This document shows positions 38,197-50,209 of a stretch of DNA of 64,000 nucleotides, in pieces (position 1 is the stretch's first letter; every line of letters starts with the position of its first letter). Location of the stretch: the NCBI GenBank assembly GCA_018401885.1, contig JAGYKB010000001.1, positions 124,001 to 188,000 on the forward strand, read 5' to 3'. The notes under the pieces are model-generated. The model had not been told where the DNA came from, searched no databases, and saw only the letters and a program-made list of their open reading frames with translations. The stretch is from Gammaproteobacteria bacterium. GTDB taxonomy: Bacteria; Pseudomonadota; Gammaproteobacteria; Pseudomonadales; Pseudohongiellaceae. A program made the position numbers and the translations under genes.

Positions 38197-39362
38197 TACG
38201 CACCTCCTGCAGCTGCTACGACTTTTTCGGCAGCGTCGGTCAGACTCGTGGCCGCAATAATATTCAATCCGCTGTCGCTCAGAACTTGACGACCGAGCTC
38301 AGCATTATTCCCTTCAAGCCGGACGACTACAGGAACTTCGACTCCAACTTCGTGCACCGCGCCAATAATTCCTTCCGCTATGAGATCGCAGCGAACAATG
38401 CCCCCAAAGATATTCACTAAGACCGCCTTAACGTTGGTGTCCGAGAGAATGATCTTAAATGCCTCTGTCACGCGTTCTTTCGTCGCGCCCCCACCGACAT
38501 CGAGAAAATTCGCTGGACTACCGCCATGAAGTTGAACGATGTCCATGGTTCCCATAGCTAGACCGGCACCGTTCACCATGCAGCCAATATTGCCGTCGAG
38601 CGCGACATAGTTTAGCTCCCATTCTGCTGCATGCGCCTCGCGGGCATCCTCCTGTGAGGGATCGTGCATCTCTTTGAGTTTGGGCTGGCGATACATTGCA
38701 TTGCTGTCGATGTTAATCTTGCCATCCAGGCAGTGAAGGTTACCTTGGTCGGTAATAACCAGCGGATTAATTTCCAGCAGCGCTAAATCGAAGTCTTCGA
38801 ACAATTTTGCAAGGCCGAGAAACAGTTTAGTGAACTGCTTTACCTGATCGCTGTTCAGGCCGAGTCTAAAGGCTAAATCTCGCCCCTGGAACGGCTGAGC
38901 GCCAGTCATGGGATCTATGATTGCCTTAAGAATTTTTTCGGGCGTCTCTTCGGCAACCTTCTCAATTTCAACCCCGCCTTCGGTCGATGCCATAAAGACG
39001 ATGCGGCGCGTTGCACGATCGACGACTGCACCAAGGTAGAGTTCCTGGGCGATGTCAGTACAAGACTCAACAAGAATTTTACTTACCGGCTGACCGTTTG
39101 CATCTGTTTGATAGGTGACGAGGTTCTTGCCTAGCCACTCCTCGGCGAAAGACTGCGCTTCCGCAGGCGAATCAACCAAACGAACGCCGCCCGCTTTACC
39201 TCGGCCTCCGGCATGCACTTGTGCTTTAACAACCCATTTGTCACCGCCAATTTTCTCAGCAGCAGCTTTGGCGTCGGGTCCATTGTCGACAGCGATGCCG
39301 GTTGATACTGGAAGGCCGTATTCAGCAAACAGCTGCTTGGCCTGATATTCGTGAAGATTCAT
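38196..39362 (-). CDS. sucC: Succinate--CoA ligase, beta subunit
   Basis: Nucleotide- and succinate-binding subunit of succinyl-CoA synthetase. The ATP-grasp domain has [19 protein letters not shown] at the start and [16 protein letters not shown], the Mg site lies in LEINPLV, and the C-terminal part has [13 protein letters not shown] and [13 protein letters not shown]. The 388 aa length equals the E. coli protein. It lies 37 nt after lpdA. Confidence 0.97.
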   Translation of the reverse strand: MNLHEYQAKQLFAEYGLPVSTGIAVDNGPDAKAAAEKIGGDKWVVKAQVHAGGRGKAGGVRLVDSPAEAQSFAEEWLGKNLVTYQTDANGQPVSKILVESCTDIAQELYLGAVVDRATRRIVFMASTEGGVEIEKVAEETPEKILKAIIDPMTGAQPFQGRDLAFRLGLNSDQVKQFTKLFLGLAKLFEDFDLALLEINPLVITDQGNLHCLDGKINIDSNAMYRQPKLKEMHDPSQEDAREAHAAEWELNYVALDGNIGCMVNGAGLAMGTMDIVQLHGGSPANFLDVGGGATKERVTEAFKIILSDTNVKAVLVNIFGGIVRCDLIAEGIIGAVHEVGVEVPVVVRLEGNNAELGRQVLSDSGLNIIAATSLTDAAEKVVAAAGGA

Positions 39363-39399
39363 CTAAACTCCGTTTTCTAAAGTGAACTGATTTCCTAGC

Positions 39400-40857
<1,458 letters not shown>

Positions 40858-40871
40858 CTAAATTATGTGAC

Positions 40872-42047
40872 TTAGATCTCGAGCAACAACCGTGTTGGAT
40901 CTTCGAGCAAATCCTTCACTGTGACCAAGAACTGAACAGCTTCCTTGCCATCGATCATGCGGTGATCGTAGGATAAAGCTAAGTACATCATCGGCAAGAC
41001 AACAACTTGACCGTCCACTGCCATCGGACGCTCTTGGATTTTGTGCATGCCAAGTATTGCAGTCTGAGGTGGGTTAAGAATCGGAGTGGACAAAAGCGAA
41101 CCGAAAACACCGCCGTTAGAAATCGTAAATGTGCCACCTGTCATATCTTCTATCGCGAGCTTGCCATCACGGGCCTTTTCACCGAAGTCTCTTATACCCT
41201 TTTCGATATGCGCAAGGCTCATCGTGTCAGAGTTACGTAGTACAGGAACAACTAAGCCTCGCGGTGATGAAACTGCCACACCGATATCCTGATAGCCATG
41301 GTAGACAATATCGGCACCGTCGAGAGACGCGTTGACTGCGGGATAGCGCTTGAGAGCTTCTGTGCAGGCGCGCACAAAGAAAGACATAAACCCAAGTCGT
41401 ACACCATCGTGCGCTTTTTCGAACTCTTGCTTATACCGATTGCGAATCTCCATTACCGGCGCCATGTTAACCTCGTTAAAGGTTGTGAGCATGGCGGTAG
41501 ATTGACTCGCGTGAAGCAGCCGCTCTGCTACTTTTGCTCGTAGACGACTCATAGGGACGCGCTCCTCGAGGCGCCCACTAGGCGAAGCAATCGGTGGCGC
41601 AGCGGGTGCATTTAGCGCTGATGCTACGTCTTCTTTTGTGATGCGTCCGGCCTTACCAGTACCAGCGATAGATGTCGCGTCGACATTGTTTTCGGCGATC
41701 ATCTTCTTTGCCGCCGGGCTGACAGGCGCGGAGGCCGCGACTGAGGCAGGTGCCGGTGCGGCGACGGGGACTGTTGACTCGATAACGCTGGAGCGGCTGC
41801 CGTAGCCTCGCCGGCAAATAACTATTCCTATTGCCTGGTTACTAACGATCGTGTCCCCAGTATTTTTAAGAATTTCCTGCAGAACACCATCCGTCGGAGA
41901 AACCACTTCGATGACGACTTTGTCGGTTTCGATATCAACCAGAAGCTCGTCGCGCGAAACGCTGTCGCCAACTTGCTTGTACCAAGTCGCAATAGTGCCA
42001 TCGGGAACCGACTCTGGAAGTGTTGGTGCTTTAATCTCAATAGTCAT
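40872..42047 (-). CDS. sucB: 2-oxoglutarate dehydrogenase E2, dihydrolipoyl succinyltransferase
   Basis: Core enzyme of the 2-oxoglutarate dehydrogenase complex. Lipoyl domain at 1-75, with the lipoylated Lys in [11 protein letters not shown]; a linker (76-110); the E3-binding domain with [20 protein letters not shown]; and the catalytic domain with [13 protein letters not shown] near the end. The 391 aa length is slightly short of E. coli. The start of the linker reads [15 protein letters not shown], unlike the Ala/Pro-rich linkers of the family; shifting the frame there yields [13 protein letters not shown] instead (see findings). All catalytic parts are intact. Confidence 0.95.
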   Translation of the reverse strand: MTIEIKAPTLPESVPDGTIATWYKQVGDSVSRDELLVDIETDKVVIEVVSPTDGVLQEILKNTGDTIVSNQAIGIVICRRGYGSRSSVIESTVPVAAPAPASVAASAPVSPAAKKMIAENNVDATSIAGTGKAGRITKEDVASALNAPAAPPIASPSGRLEERVPMSRLRAKVAERLLHASQSTAMLTTFNEVNMAPVMEIRNRYKQEFEKAHDGVRLGFMSFFVRACTEALKRYPAVNASLDGADIVYHGYQDIGVAVSSPRGLVVPVLRNSDTMSLAHIEKGIRDFGEKARDGKLAIEDMTGGTFTISNGGVFGSLLSTPILNPPQTAILGMHKIQERPMAVDGQVVVLPMMYLALSYDHRMIDGKEAVQFLVTVKDLLEDPTRLLLEI

Positions 42048-42185
42048 GTCTAGTCCTTTTGAAGAACGGCCGCTTAGCAGCTCGATAATCTCACTTTTTA
42101 GTTCTTATCTTTTCTACGTATAAGCAAAAGTTTGTCGTGGTCTTACACGCTTTACCGATATTTCCAACTTGGTATCAAAAATCAG

Positions 42186-45038
42186 CTACTTCATCGCCTC
42201 GTCGAGGAATTTTTCTAATTGAGCGATATGTAAGGCCGGGTACCCTGCCGCAGCAGCAGCAGATGCCTCACGACCAGCATAGCCGAGCACAATGTTCGGG
42301 AAATGCTTTTTAATCGGTCTCTGGAAGTGGTGTTGACTCGAATACCAAGCGCCTTGATTTTTCGGCTCTTCCTGGCTCCAAGTAATTTTTTCTACATTTG
42401 GATAACGTAGCAGGCACGCTTCGTATTCTTTGGCAGGGAAAGGATAGAGCTGCTCTAATCGTATAATCGCAATGTCGGTGATTTCGCGCTTGCGTCTTTC
42501 GGCTAGCAAGTCGTAGTAAACCTTACCGGCACAGACAATAACTTTACGAACCTTCTCAGGCACGATCGTTTCGTCGATTTCGTCGATCACGACTTGGAAA
42601 CTTCCTTCAGCCATCTCCTCCAGAGTCGAAACCGTTTCCTTATGGCGAAGCAGACTCTTGGGAGACATTACTACCAGAGGCTTACGCATCGGACAGAGCA
42701 CTTGCTTGCGCAGCATGTGAAAGACCTGCGCCGAAGTCGTTGGTAAACAGACCTGAATATTGTGCTCCGCGCAAAGCTGTAAAAATCGCTCAAGTCGCGC
42801 TGAAGAGTGCTCGGGACCCTGTCCTTCATACCCATGAGGAAGCAGCATAGTTAGGCCGCAGAGTCGCTGCCACTTGTGCTCACCACTTGTGATGAACTGA
42901 TCGATGACTACCTGAGCGGAGTTTGCGAAGTCGCCGAACTGCGCTTCCCAAACTACCAATGCGTTCGGCGTAGTGGTCGCGAAGCCGTACTCGAACGCTA
43001 AGACCGCGACCTCCGATAAAAGAGAGTCATAAATGCGGAAAAGGCTTTGATCAGCAGAGATATGCTGAAGGGGCACGTGCGACGCGCCGGTCTTTTGATC
43101 ATGTAGCACAGCATGTCTGTGCGAGAAAGTGCCACGCCCTACATCTTGGCCAGTAATCCTGACCATGTTGCCACTAGTGAGAATGCTTGCGTACGCTAAA
43201 CTTTCCGCCATGCCCCAGTCGACCGGCAATTTGCCAGCAGCCATTTTCTTGCGGTCATCCATCACCTTGCCAACCTGACGTTGAAGGTTGAATGACTCCG
43301 GATACTCTGAAAGCTTTTTGGCCAGCCCCTTTAGGTTTGCGAGCGGAATCGATGTGTTATAAAACGAACTCCACTTATGTCCAATGTACGGACTCCAATC
43401 CACAAATAGTTCGATTGATGGCTCTTTAACCAAACTCTTAACTACGTGCTCGCCGTTATCGAGCGCGTCGCGATAAGTACTGTTAAGTAAATCGGCTTCT
43501 TCTTTTGTGATTACACCTTCGCTCGCCAAACGCTCTGCGTACAGCACTCGAGTTGATTTATGGCTTTTAATGACGGAGTACATCGCAGGCTGCGTTGCAG
43601 AAGGTTCATCCGTTTCATTATGGCCGCGTCGACGGTAGCAAATTAGATCGATAACGACGTCTTTTCTAAACTTATTCCGGAAATCTAGCGCGAGCTGAGT
43701 GACGAACAGCACCGCCTCGGGATCATCGGCGTTGACATGAAAAATTGGCGCTTGGACCATGCGCGCAACATCGGTGCAATACTCGGTTGATCGAGCATCA
43801 TCCTGTCGGCTGGTGGTAAAGCCGACCTGATTGTTCACAATTATATGGACGGTGCCACCCGTTCTGTAAGCGCGGGTCTGCGACATCTGGAATGTTTCCA
43901 TCACAACGCCTTGGCCTGCGAAGGCTGCATCGCCATGAATAATGATCGGCAAAACCTTCGATCCATCGGTGTCGCCGCGGCGAACCTGTCGTGCACGTAC
44001 TGATCCTTCGACAACTGGGGCAACGATCTCAAGATGCGATGGATTAAAGGCCAACGCCATATGGAGTTCACCACCTGCGGTCATAATGTTTGATGAGAAA
44101 CCTTGGTGGTACTTAACATCTCCAGAGCTTTTGTAAACCGCCCGACCCTCAAATTCATCGAATAGATCCGCTGGGTTTTTGCCGAGAAGATTAACGAGTA
44201 CATTAAGTCGACCGCGATGGGCCATGCCTAGCACGATTTCTTTCGTCCCGGCACTGCCAGCTCGTTGGACCAGTTCATCTAACGAAGGAATTAAACTTTC
44301 ACCCCCTTCTAAGCCGAAACGCTTGGTGCCCGGATATTTAGAGTCAAGGTGCTTCTCTAGCCCCTCCGCTGCGGTTAGTCGCTCGAGAAGGTGCGTCTTA
44401 ACATCAGGACCGAAGTTGGGAATACCGTCGTTACTCTCGATACGCTGCTGAATCCATTGCTTCTCTTCGAGGTTTACGATGTGCATGAACTCATAGCCGA
44501 CCGAGCTACAGTAAATGCGCTCGAGGTTTTCGACTATTTCACCTAAAGGTGCTTTGTCTTTACTAATAAACAGTGAGCCCGTCTGGAAAACCGTCGACCC
44601 GTCTAGAGATCCGAGACCATGGAACTCAAGTTCTAAATCGGCAACTCTCTCTCTATGCATTAGACCGAGTGGATCGAGCGCTGCCTTTTGGTGACCTCTT
44701 ACTCGGTACGAGCTGATCAGATGCATAACCTGAACCTGCTTGCTCTCATGCTCCGAGTTAACAATTGCGTCGTTGTTGAGAAGAGGCGTATAGCGGCTGC
44801 GCTTTCCAAGCGTTTTAAATTCCTGTTGGATCCGCGCGTGCGAAACATCGCCGTTGCCGTTGGCGGCTCCCGCAGGCAACGACGCGAAGAAACCAGACCA
44901 CTGCTCAGGAACGCTTGAGGGGTCTTCGAGAAAAGACTCATAGAGTGCTTCGACGTATTCGGCATTAGCGCCAGATAAGTGTCCACTATCCCATAGTTGC
45001 TGCATTGGGCTTGCCGACTTATCCTCAAATCCTTCCAT
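42186..45038 (-). CDS. sucA: 2-oxoglutarate dehydrogenase E1
   Basis: Thiamine-diphosphate-dependent decarboxylase starting the 2-oxoglutarate dehydrogenase reaction. The N-terminal E2-binding peptide (QQLWDSGHLSGANAEYVEAL) is present; the ThDP site has GMAHRGRLNVLVNLLGK and HGDAAFAGQGVV; the transketolase-like pyrimidine domain has HEPGEGSEHSS-type features here written GYEGQGPEHSSARLERFLQ. The 950 aa length is close to E. coli (933). AAGGATG lies just before the ATG. It lies 58 nt after sdhB, in a continuous run with sdhCDAB. Confidence 0.96.
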   Translation of the reverse strand: MEGFEDKSASPMQQLWDSGHLSGANAEYVEALYESFLEDPSSVPEQWSGFFASLPAGAANGNGDVSHARIQQEFKTLGKRSRYTPLLNNDAIVNSEHESKQVQVMHLISSYRVRGHQKAALDPLGLMHRERVADLELEFHGLGSLDGSTVFQTGSLFISKDKAPLGEIVENLERIYCSSVGYEFMHIVNLEEKQWIQQRIESNDGIPNFGPDVKTHLLERLTAAEGLEKHLDSKYPGTKRFGLEGGESLIPSLDELVQRAGSAGTKEIVLGMAHRGRLNVLVNLLGKNPADLFDEFEGRAVYKSSGDVKYHQGFSSNIMTAGGELHMALAFNPSHLEIVAPVVEGSVRARQVRRGDTDGSKVLPIIIHGDAAFAGQGVVMETFQMSQTRAYRTGGTVHIIVNNQVGFTTSRQDDARSTEYCTDVARMVQAPIFHVNADDPEAVLFVTQLALDFRNKFRKDVVIDLICYRRRGHNETDEPSATQPAMYSVIKSHKSTRVLYAERLASEGVITKEEADLLNSTYRDALDNGEHVVKSLVKEPSIELFVDWSPYIGHKWSSFYNTSIPLANLKGLAKKLSEYPESFNLQRQVGKVMDDRKKMAAGKLPVDWGMAESLAYASILTSGNMVRITGQDVGRGTFSHRHAVLHDQKTGASHVPLQHISADQSLFRIYDSLLSEVAVLAFEYGFATTTPNALVVWEAQFGDFANSAQVVIDQFITSGEHKWQRLCGLTMLLPHGYEGQGPEHSSARLERFLQLCAEHNIQVCLPTTSAQVFHMLRKQVLCPMRKPLVVMSPKSLLRHKETVSTLEEMAEGSFQVVIDEIDETIVPEKVRKVIVCAGKVYYDLLAERRKREITDIAIIRLEQLYPFPAKEYEACLLRYPNVEKITWSQEEPKNQGAWYSSQHHFQRPIKKHFPNIVLGYAGREASAAAAAGYPALHIAQLEKFLDEAMK

Positions 45039-45096
45039 TGGTTGTCATCCTTTTTGACAAACAGCGAGTGTTTTAACCTCGCCAGCAGGGACTAGC

Positions 45097-45804
45097 TTAC
45101 GCGCTCTGTTCGATCAGCATCGAGCGTATGTGACCGATGGCACGCGTAGGGTTCAACCCTTTCGGGCAAACCGCAACGCAGTTCATGATGCCGCGGCACC
45201 GGAAAACACTAAACGGATCTTCGAGTCCCGCCAAGCGCTCAGATGCTGCCGTATCGCGGCTATCGGCGAGAAAGCGGTACGCCTGCAGGAGTCCAGCAGG
45301 ACCAATAAACTTGTCTGGGTTCCACCAGAATGATGGGCAGCTCGTGGTACAGCAGGCGCAAAGAATGCACTCGTAGAGGCCGTCGAGTTTTGCACGATCT
45401 TCCGGACTCTGCAGGCGCTCAATGTTAGGCGCAGGCTCATTGTTCATCAGGTAAGGCTTCACCTTTTCGAACTGCTTATAAAAAATCGACATGTCGACTA
45501 CTAAGTCACGGACAACTGGCAAACCCGGAAGCGGTCGGAGAACTAGCTTTTTGCCGGGCTTAACAACAGACGACAGCGGTGTTATACAGGCTAGCCCGTT
45601 GGTGCCGTTGATGTTCATACCATCTGAGCCGCAAACTCCCTCGCGGCAGGACCTTCGGTAAGCGATCGTCGTGTCTTTCTCTTTCGCTAGATTAAGAACA
45701 TCAAGAACCATGAGGTCACGATCGGTGGGCACGTCGACTTCGATATCAACCATTGCTGGCTTAAGGTCTGTTTCTGGGTTGTAACGATAAATGCTAACTA
45801 ACAC
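45097..45804 (-). CDS. sdhB: Succinate dehydrogenase iron-sulfur subunit
   Basis: Electron-transfer subunit of complex II. The 2Fe-2S ligands lie in CREGVCGSDGMNINGTNGLAC region (described as CREGVCGSDG plus the later Cys), the 4Fe-4S ligands in CILCACCTTSCP, and the 3Fe-4S ligands in CRGIMNCVAVCPKGLNP. The 235 aa length is normal. The start is GTG with AAGGTGA about 5 nt upstream. The gap to sdhA (107 bp) is unusually long and carries repeats and a hairpin. Confidence 0.96.
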   Translation of the reverse strand: MLVSIYRYNPETDLKPAMVDIEVDVPTDRDLMVLDVLNLAKEKDTTIAYRRSCREGVCGSDGMNINGTNGLACITPLSSVVKPGKKLVLRPLPGLPVVRDLVVDMSIFYKQFEKVKPYLMNNEPAPNIERLQSPEDRAKLDGLYECILCACCTTSCPSFWWNPDKFIGPAGLLQAYRFLADSRDTAASERLAGLEDPFSVFRCRGIMNCVAVCPKGLNPTRAIGHIRSMLIEQSA

Positions 45805-45823
45805 GATTCACCTTGCTTCAAAC

Positions 45824-45856
45824 ATAGTTTGGAAATTGTTTGGTAATTGTTTGGTA
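45824..45856. repeat. Three 11-bp tandem repeats upstream of sdhB
   Basis: Units ATAGTTTGGAA, ATTGTTTGGTA and ATTGTTTGGTA follow each other in the sdhA-sdhB gap, 20-52 nt upstream of the sdhB GTG. Confidence 0.75.
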
Positions 45857-45872
45857 ACTGCGTTAAACCATC

Positions 45873-45894
45873 TGCCTAAACCAAAGTTTAGGCA
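45873..45894. repeat. Hairpin just after the sdhA stop
   Basis: TGCCTAAAC and GTTTAGGCA form a 9-bp stem around CAAA, 18 bp past the sdhA stop. No T run follows on the minus strand, so an mRNA-processing or stabilising stem is more likely than a terminator. Confidence 0.6.
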
Positions 45895-45911
45895 AAGTTC
45901 AAAGTCTTTAA

Positions 45912-47684
45912 CTAGTAAGTTCTTATCTTAGGTTCGAAGGTATCAACCGTCTTCGGCTTGAAGTTCACGGCACGCTTACCGACTCGCTTGTCTTCTGGGA
46001 AATACATCGAGTGGCACAGCCAGTTTTCGTCGTCACGCTCACGGAAATCATCACGTGCATGCGCCCCTCGGCTCTCGTCTCGAGCCTCAGCAGAGATGGC
46101 AGTAGCTTCTGCAACTTCAAATAGATTCTCAAGTTCCAGTGCTTCAATGCGAGCTGTATTAAACGCGTTGCTCTTATCGATGAGATGCACGTTTTTTATT
46201 CGTTCACGAAGTACTTCGAGCTTTTTAATGCCGTCCTGCATAAACTCACCTTTGCGGAACACACCGAAATAATTCTGCATTATTCCTTGGAGCTCAGCGC
46301 GGAGTTCGGCAACACTTTCACCCGAACTAGTTTCATTGAGACGATTTAAACGAGACATTGCCGCCTCTATGTCTGATTCGCTTGCCACGCGCTGTTCAAT
46401 GCCCGATGCGAGCTCCTGTTCGATGTGCTTGCCAGCCGCTCGACCAAATACAACGAGGTCGAGAAGACTGTTGCCACCAAGCCGATTGGCACCGTGCACA
46501 GACACACAGGCAGCCTCGCCTACCGCAAACAAGCCTGGGATTATCGCATCGGCACCACTAGCATCTTGCATAATGGCTTGGCCATTAACATTAGTCGGTA
46601 TGCCGCCCATCATGTAGTGGCAGGTTGGTACAACCGGAATAGGCTCTTTTACTGGGTCAACGTGCGCGAATGTGCGCGAAAGCTCCAAGATGCCTGGGAG
46701 TTTTTCATTGAGCACATCCTCACCTAGATGGTCGAGCTTGAGCATGACATGATCGCCCTTCGGACCACATCCGCGACCCTCTAAGATCTCTAAGACCATC
46801 GAACGAGCCACTACATCGCGACCCGCTAGGTCTTTTGCATTAGGCGCATAGCGCTCCATAAAACGCTCACCATCCTTGTTTATGAGATAACCGCCTTCAC
46901 CGCGACAACCCTCGGTTACCAGCGTTCCTGCGCCATAGATACCCGTCGGATGGAACTGCCACATCTCCATATCCTGAACTGGGAATCCTGCGCGCAACGC
47001 CATACCAACGCCGTCGCCAGTGTTAATCAATGCGTTGGTAGTTGACGCGTAGATACGCCCTGCTCCACCCGTGGCAAAAACAGTCGCCTTAGACTGGATT
47101 ACTACAGTTTCACCTGTTTCGATGCAAATCGCGATTACGCCAACTACTGCACCGTCTTGGTTCTTTATCAGGTCTGTTGCATACCATTCGTTCAGAAAAA
47201 CCGTATTATTCTTAATATTTCCCTGATAAAGCGTGTGTAACAGCGCGTGCCCTGTTCTATCGGCAGCCGCACTGGTACGCGCAGCTTGGCCGCCATTGCC
47301 GTAGTCTTTCGACTGCCCGCCAAAAGGCCGCTGATAAATTCGACCGCTCTCGGTGCGGGAGAAAGGAAGCCCCATATGCTCGAGTTCAAAAACAGTTTGA
47401 GGGCCTTCGCTGCACATATACTCAATTGCGTCTTGGTCTCCGATATAGTCAGAGCCCTTGACGGTGTCATACATGTGCCATCGCCAATCGTCATTAGGAT
47501 CGTCGCTTGCAATTGCACAGGTGATTCCACCCTGCGCAGAAACAGTATGAGATCGCGTAGGGAAAACCTTAGAAATAACCGCCGTTTTATAACCCGACTG
47601 AGCCAACTGCAAGGCCGCGCGCATGCCCGCACCGCCGCCACCTACGATTACTGCATCAAATGAAATTGTTCGTAATGCGCTCAT
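45912..47684 (-). CDS. sdhA: Succinate dehydrogenase flavoprotein subunit
   Basis: Catalytic subunit oxidising succinate to fumarate. The N-terminal FAD motif is [18 protein letters not shown]; the covalent FAD-His is H46 in [11 protein letters not shown]; the active site includes [21 protein letters not shown] and the Arg of [18 protein letters not shown]. The C-terminus ends [10 protein letters not shown]. The 590 aa length is normal. It starts directly at the sdhD stop. Confidence 0.97.
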   Translation of the reverse strand: MSALRTISFDAVIVGGGGAGMRAALQLAQSGYKTAVISKVFPTRSHTVSAQGGITCAIASDDPNDDWRWHMYDTVKGSDYIGDQDAIEYMCSEGPQTVFELEHMGLPFSRTESGRIYQRPFGGQSKDYGNGGQAARTSAAADRTGHALLHTLYQGNIKNNTVFLNEWYATDLIKNQDGAVVGVIAICIETGETVVIQSKATVFATGGAGRIYASTTNALINTGDGVGMALRAGFPVQDMEMWQFHPTGIYGAGTLVTEGCRGEGGYLINKDGERFMERYAPNAKDLAGRDVVARSMVLEILEGRGCGPKGDHVMLKLDHLGEDVLNEKLPGILELSRTFAHVDPVKEPIPVVPTCHYMMGGIPTNVNGQAIMQDASGADAIIPGLFAVGEAACVSVHGANRLGGNSLLDLVVFGRAAGKHIEQELASGIEQRVASESDIEAAMSRLNRLNETSSGESVAELRAELQGIMQNYFGVFRKGEFMQDGIKKLEVLRERIKNVHLIDKSNAFNTARIEALELENLFEVAEATAISAEARDESRGAHARDDFRERDDENWLCHSMYFPEDKRVGKRAVNFKPKTVDTFEPKIRTY

Positions 47685-48053
47685 CTAGCTTCCCCAAAAA
47701 ATCTGAATACCCCAAAGGAGGTAAACCGTTATCAACAATGCACAACCGAGTTGAAAGATCAGGCGAACAAACGTCGCAGCACTCCCCAGCTGCAAGCTAG
47801 TTAGATAATCTGTTGCGATGGTCCACATCCCAATCCACGCATGCCCGCAAAGAGCAAGTACTGACATCATGCTGAAGAGGCGAACTGCATTATTAGAGAA
47901 AATTCCGGACCACTGCTCGAAACTAAGTTCCGGATAGAGCACGAAAACACCGAAGATGAAAAGCGAGTAAGCCAAGAGAACGATCGCGCTCACACGTTGA
48001 ACCAACCAGTCAGAAAGGCCTGTTCGGCTGAAATTTGTCGCACTAGTTACCAT
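47685..48053 (-). CDS. sdhD: Succinate dehydrogenase membrane anchor subunit
   Basis: Hydrophobic anchor of complex II with three membrane helices in 122 aa (about 25-45, 58-80, 95-118). The family features LSDWLVQRVSAIVLLAY at the start and CGHAWIGMWTIATDYL near residue 68-83 (heme/quinone side) are present. It overlaps sdhC by 7 nt and abuts sdhA. Confidence 0.94.
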   Translation of the reverse strand: MVTSATNFSRTGLSDWLVQRVSAIVLLAYSLFIFGVFVLYPELSFEQWSGIFSNNAVRLFSMMSVLALCGHAWIGMWTIATDYLTSLQLGSAATFVRLIFQLGCALLITVYLLWGIQIFWGS

Positions 48054-48421
48054 ATCCAGACTCCAGCAATGACTATGAGTAGTGTTGATAGAATAAGTGT
48101 GATCCGGCTTCCAATGGCTGCGCCAGCGAGCGTTTCACCAATCCCCCAATCCATAATTAGGTGCTTTGTGCCAGCAACGAGGTGATAAAGCAGTCCGGAG
48201 ACGATTCCCCAAAGCACAAATTTACCCACTGGGGAGCCAACCAATTGCTGGGCTTTAACGAACCCTGCTTCTGATTCTAGCGACAGGCTGAGTAGGTAAA
48301 GTAGAATCGCAACTCCGACAAAAATAATTACACCCGTTATACGATGCGTTATGGAGAGAATCGCTGTTAGTGGGAATCGGATAGTGGTGAGATCGATATT
48401 TACTGGTCTAGTATCTTTCAC
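48047..48421 (-). CDS. sdhC: Succinate dehydrogenase cytochrome b556 subunit
   Basis: Heme b- and quinone-binding anchor of complex II, 124 aa with three membrane helices. The signature RPVNIDLTTIRFPLTAI opens the protein, ITHRITGVIIF carries the quinone-site Ser/Arg region, and the heme His lies in GLLYHLVAGTKHLIMDWG (H80, H87 conserved). The start is GTG with an AAAGG site 6 nt upstream. First gene of the sdhCDAB-sucABlpdAsucCD run, divergent from gltA. Confidence 0.95.
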   Translation of the reverse strand: MKDTRPVNIDLTTIRFPLTAILSITHRITGVIIFVGVAILLYLLSLSLESEAGFVKAQQLVGSPVGKFVLWGIVSGLLYHLVAGTKHLIMDWGIGETLAGAAIGSRITLILSTLLIVIAGVWIW

Positions 48422-48781
48422 GTTTAACCTTTCGAATTTCTTTTGATGGGGTGAAATGCCGCCTTTTTGCGCTCACTTGTCGCCAGTTACGTCCAACAGA
48501 CGGTTCGATGAGTGCCACTCCGATCAAACTGATTGAATTAATTAACAATTTCAACGTCACAAACGGCAGGAAGTATATTAGCGAGTGCCCACCAATACAA
48601 TAAAACTTGGCTCTCTCGATGCAATACCGACAATATATTGTCGTTATGCAATCATCCCTAGCATTTTGTGCTCCTCTACTACGCTACAACCCACGCAATC
48701 GTTTACCTCGAAGGTCAGTGCACACTGCACGTAGCGATCAGTAGATCGGCCGTAAGTGACAGTTCTGTAACGGCTAAATAT

Positions 48782-48811
48782 TTGACAAAACAAGGACTAA
48801 TTCCCTAGTAT
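48782..48811 (+). promoter_or_regulatory. Sigma-70 promoter of gltA
   Basis: TTGACA (48782-48787) and TAGTAT (48806-48811) with 18 bp between. The expected start near 48818 gives a leader of about 105 nt before the gltA ATG. Confidence 0.65.
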
Positions 48812-48856
48812 TGCCATCCCTGCGCCTATGCGTAGCGACACCCAAGAATTTCCGAT

Positions 48857-48891
48857 CAATGGCGAATATTTTCGAATAAGCCATTGTTTTT
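48857..48891 (+). terminator. Terminator-like hairpin in the gltA leader
   Basis: CAATGGC (48857-48863) pairs with GCCATTG (48880-48886) around a 16-nt loop and is followed by five T residues. It lies in the predicted gltA leader, 33 nt before the ATG. The stem is short and the loop large, so attenuation is only a possibility. Confidence 0.4.
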
Positions 48892-48923
48892 CCGAAAGAA
48901 CATAACCTCATCAGGAGTATGCC

Positions 48924-50195
48924 ATGAGCGCAAAAACCGCGAAGCTACAGATCGACGGAATCGACAAGGTCATCGAGCTACCAATATACGAAGGAACTAC
49001 AGGGCCTGATGTACTCGATGTGCGCGGATTAGTTAGCGAAGGCGTCTTTACTTACGATCCTGGTTTTGTCTCGACGGCGTCTTGCGAATCTGAAATAACT
49101 TTTATCGACGGCGGTAAAGGAGTACTTCTACACCGGGGATACCCGATAGAACAACTAGCGGAAAAAGCCACATTTCTCGAAACCTGCTTCTTACTTTTAA
49201 ATGGCGAATTACCAACTCCAGAGCAAAAGGCAAAATTTGAAAATACGATCCGTTACCACACAATGGTAGACGAACACATCCATCAATTCTTCAAAGGGTT
49301 TCCCAAAAACGCGCATCCGATGGCAATGTTAGTTGGTGTGGTTGGCGCGCTTTCCGCTTTCTACCATGATGATTTGGACATCGATGATCCGACTCACCGG
49401 AAACTCGCCGCACATCGACTCATCGCTAAGATGCCTACTCTCGCCGCAATGTGCTACAAACATAGTGTTGGTCAGCCCTTTATGTATCCTCAAAACAGCA
49501 TGGGTTTCGCAGAGAACTTCTTGCATATGATGTTTGGCACGCCCTGCGAGCCGCCAAACGTGAGCCCGACACTCGCTAAGGCTATGGACACTATTTTCCT
49601 GCTTCACGCTGACCATGAACAAAATGCATCGACATCTACAGTGCGTCTTGCGGGCTCTAGCGGCGCCAACCCCTATGCGTGTATTGCGTCTGGCATAGCA
49701 GCTCTTTGGGGCCCCTCTCACGGCGGCGCTAACGAGGCCGTCCTCGAAATGCTTTATGAAATTGGCGATGAATCGAAAATCGAAGAATATATTGCAAAGG
49801 CTAAAGACAAGAACGATCCGTTCAGGCTAATGGGATTCGGGCATCGGGTTTACAAAAACTTCGACCCACGCGCGACTGTTATGCGCAAGATATGTGACGA
49901 GGTACTCGATGAACTAGGTGTCGAAGACGACCCACTCTTCCGTATAGCGCGCAAGTTAGAAAAAATCGCGTTAGAAGATGAGTATTTCATTAGTAAGAAA
50001 CTCTATCCAAACGTTGATTTCTACTCAGGCATTATTCTCAAGGCGATTGGTATACCTACAAGCTTGTTCACTGTGATTTTCGCGACTGGGCGCACGCCTG
50101 GATGGATTGCTCACTGGGATGAAATGCTCAGTAATCCCTATAAGATCGGCAGGCCCCGACAGCTTTATAAGGGTCACACACCGCGCGATATCTAA
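48924..50195 (+). CDS. gltA: Citrate synthase (type II)
   Basis: Condenses acetyl-CoA and oxaloacetate, the entry step of the TCA cycle. Type II hexameric form by length (423 aa) and N-terminal beta domain ([17 protein letters not shown]). Active-site residues lie in [21 protein letters not shown] (catalytic His), [15 protein letters not shown] (His) and the C-terminal Asp/Arg region [18 protein letters not shown] lies 6 nt before the ATG. It is divergent from sdhCDAB-suc, the arrangement seen in Pseudomonas. Confidence 0.97.
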   Translation: MSAKTAKLQIDGIDKVIELPIYEGTTGPDVLDVRGLVSEGVFTYDPGFVSTASCESEITFIDGGKGVLLHRGYPIEQLAEKATFLETCFLLLNGELPTPEQKAKFENTIRYHTMVDEHIHQFFKGFPKNAHPMAMLVGVVGALSAFYHDDLDIDDPTHRKLAAHRLIAKMPTLAAMCYKHSVGQPFMYPQNSMGFAENFLHMMFGTPCEPPNVSPTLAKAMDTIFLLHADHEQNASTSTVRLAGSSGANPYACIASGIAALWGPSHGGANEAVLEMLYEIGDESKIEEYIAKAKDKNDPFRLMGFGHRVYKNFDPRATVMRKICDEVLDELGVEDDPLFRIARKLEKIALEDEYFISKKLYPNVDFYSGIILKAIGIPTSLFTVIFATGRTPGWIAHWDEMLSNPYKIGRPRQLYKGHTPRDI

Positions 50196-50209
50196 TCGAA
50201 CCTCGCCCC

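Larger units (their letters stand above)
48422..48923. other. Divergent regulatory region sdhC/gltA
   Basis: 502 bp holding the promoters for sdhCDAB (minus) and gltA (plus). The gltA promoter and a leader hairpin are listed separately. On the sdh side no single convincing -35/-10 pair was recognised. No coding sequence was recognised. Confidence 0.55.
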
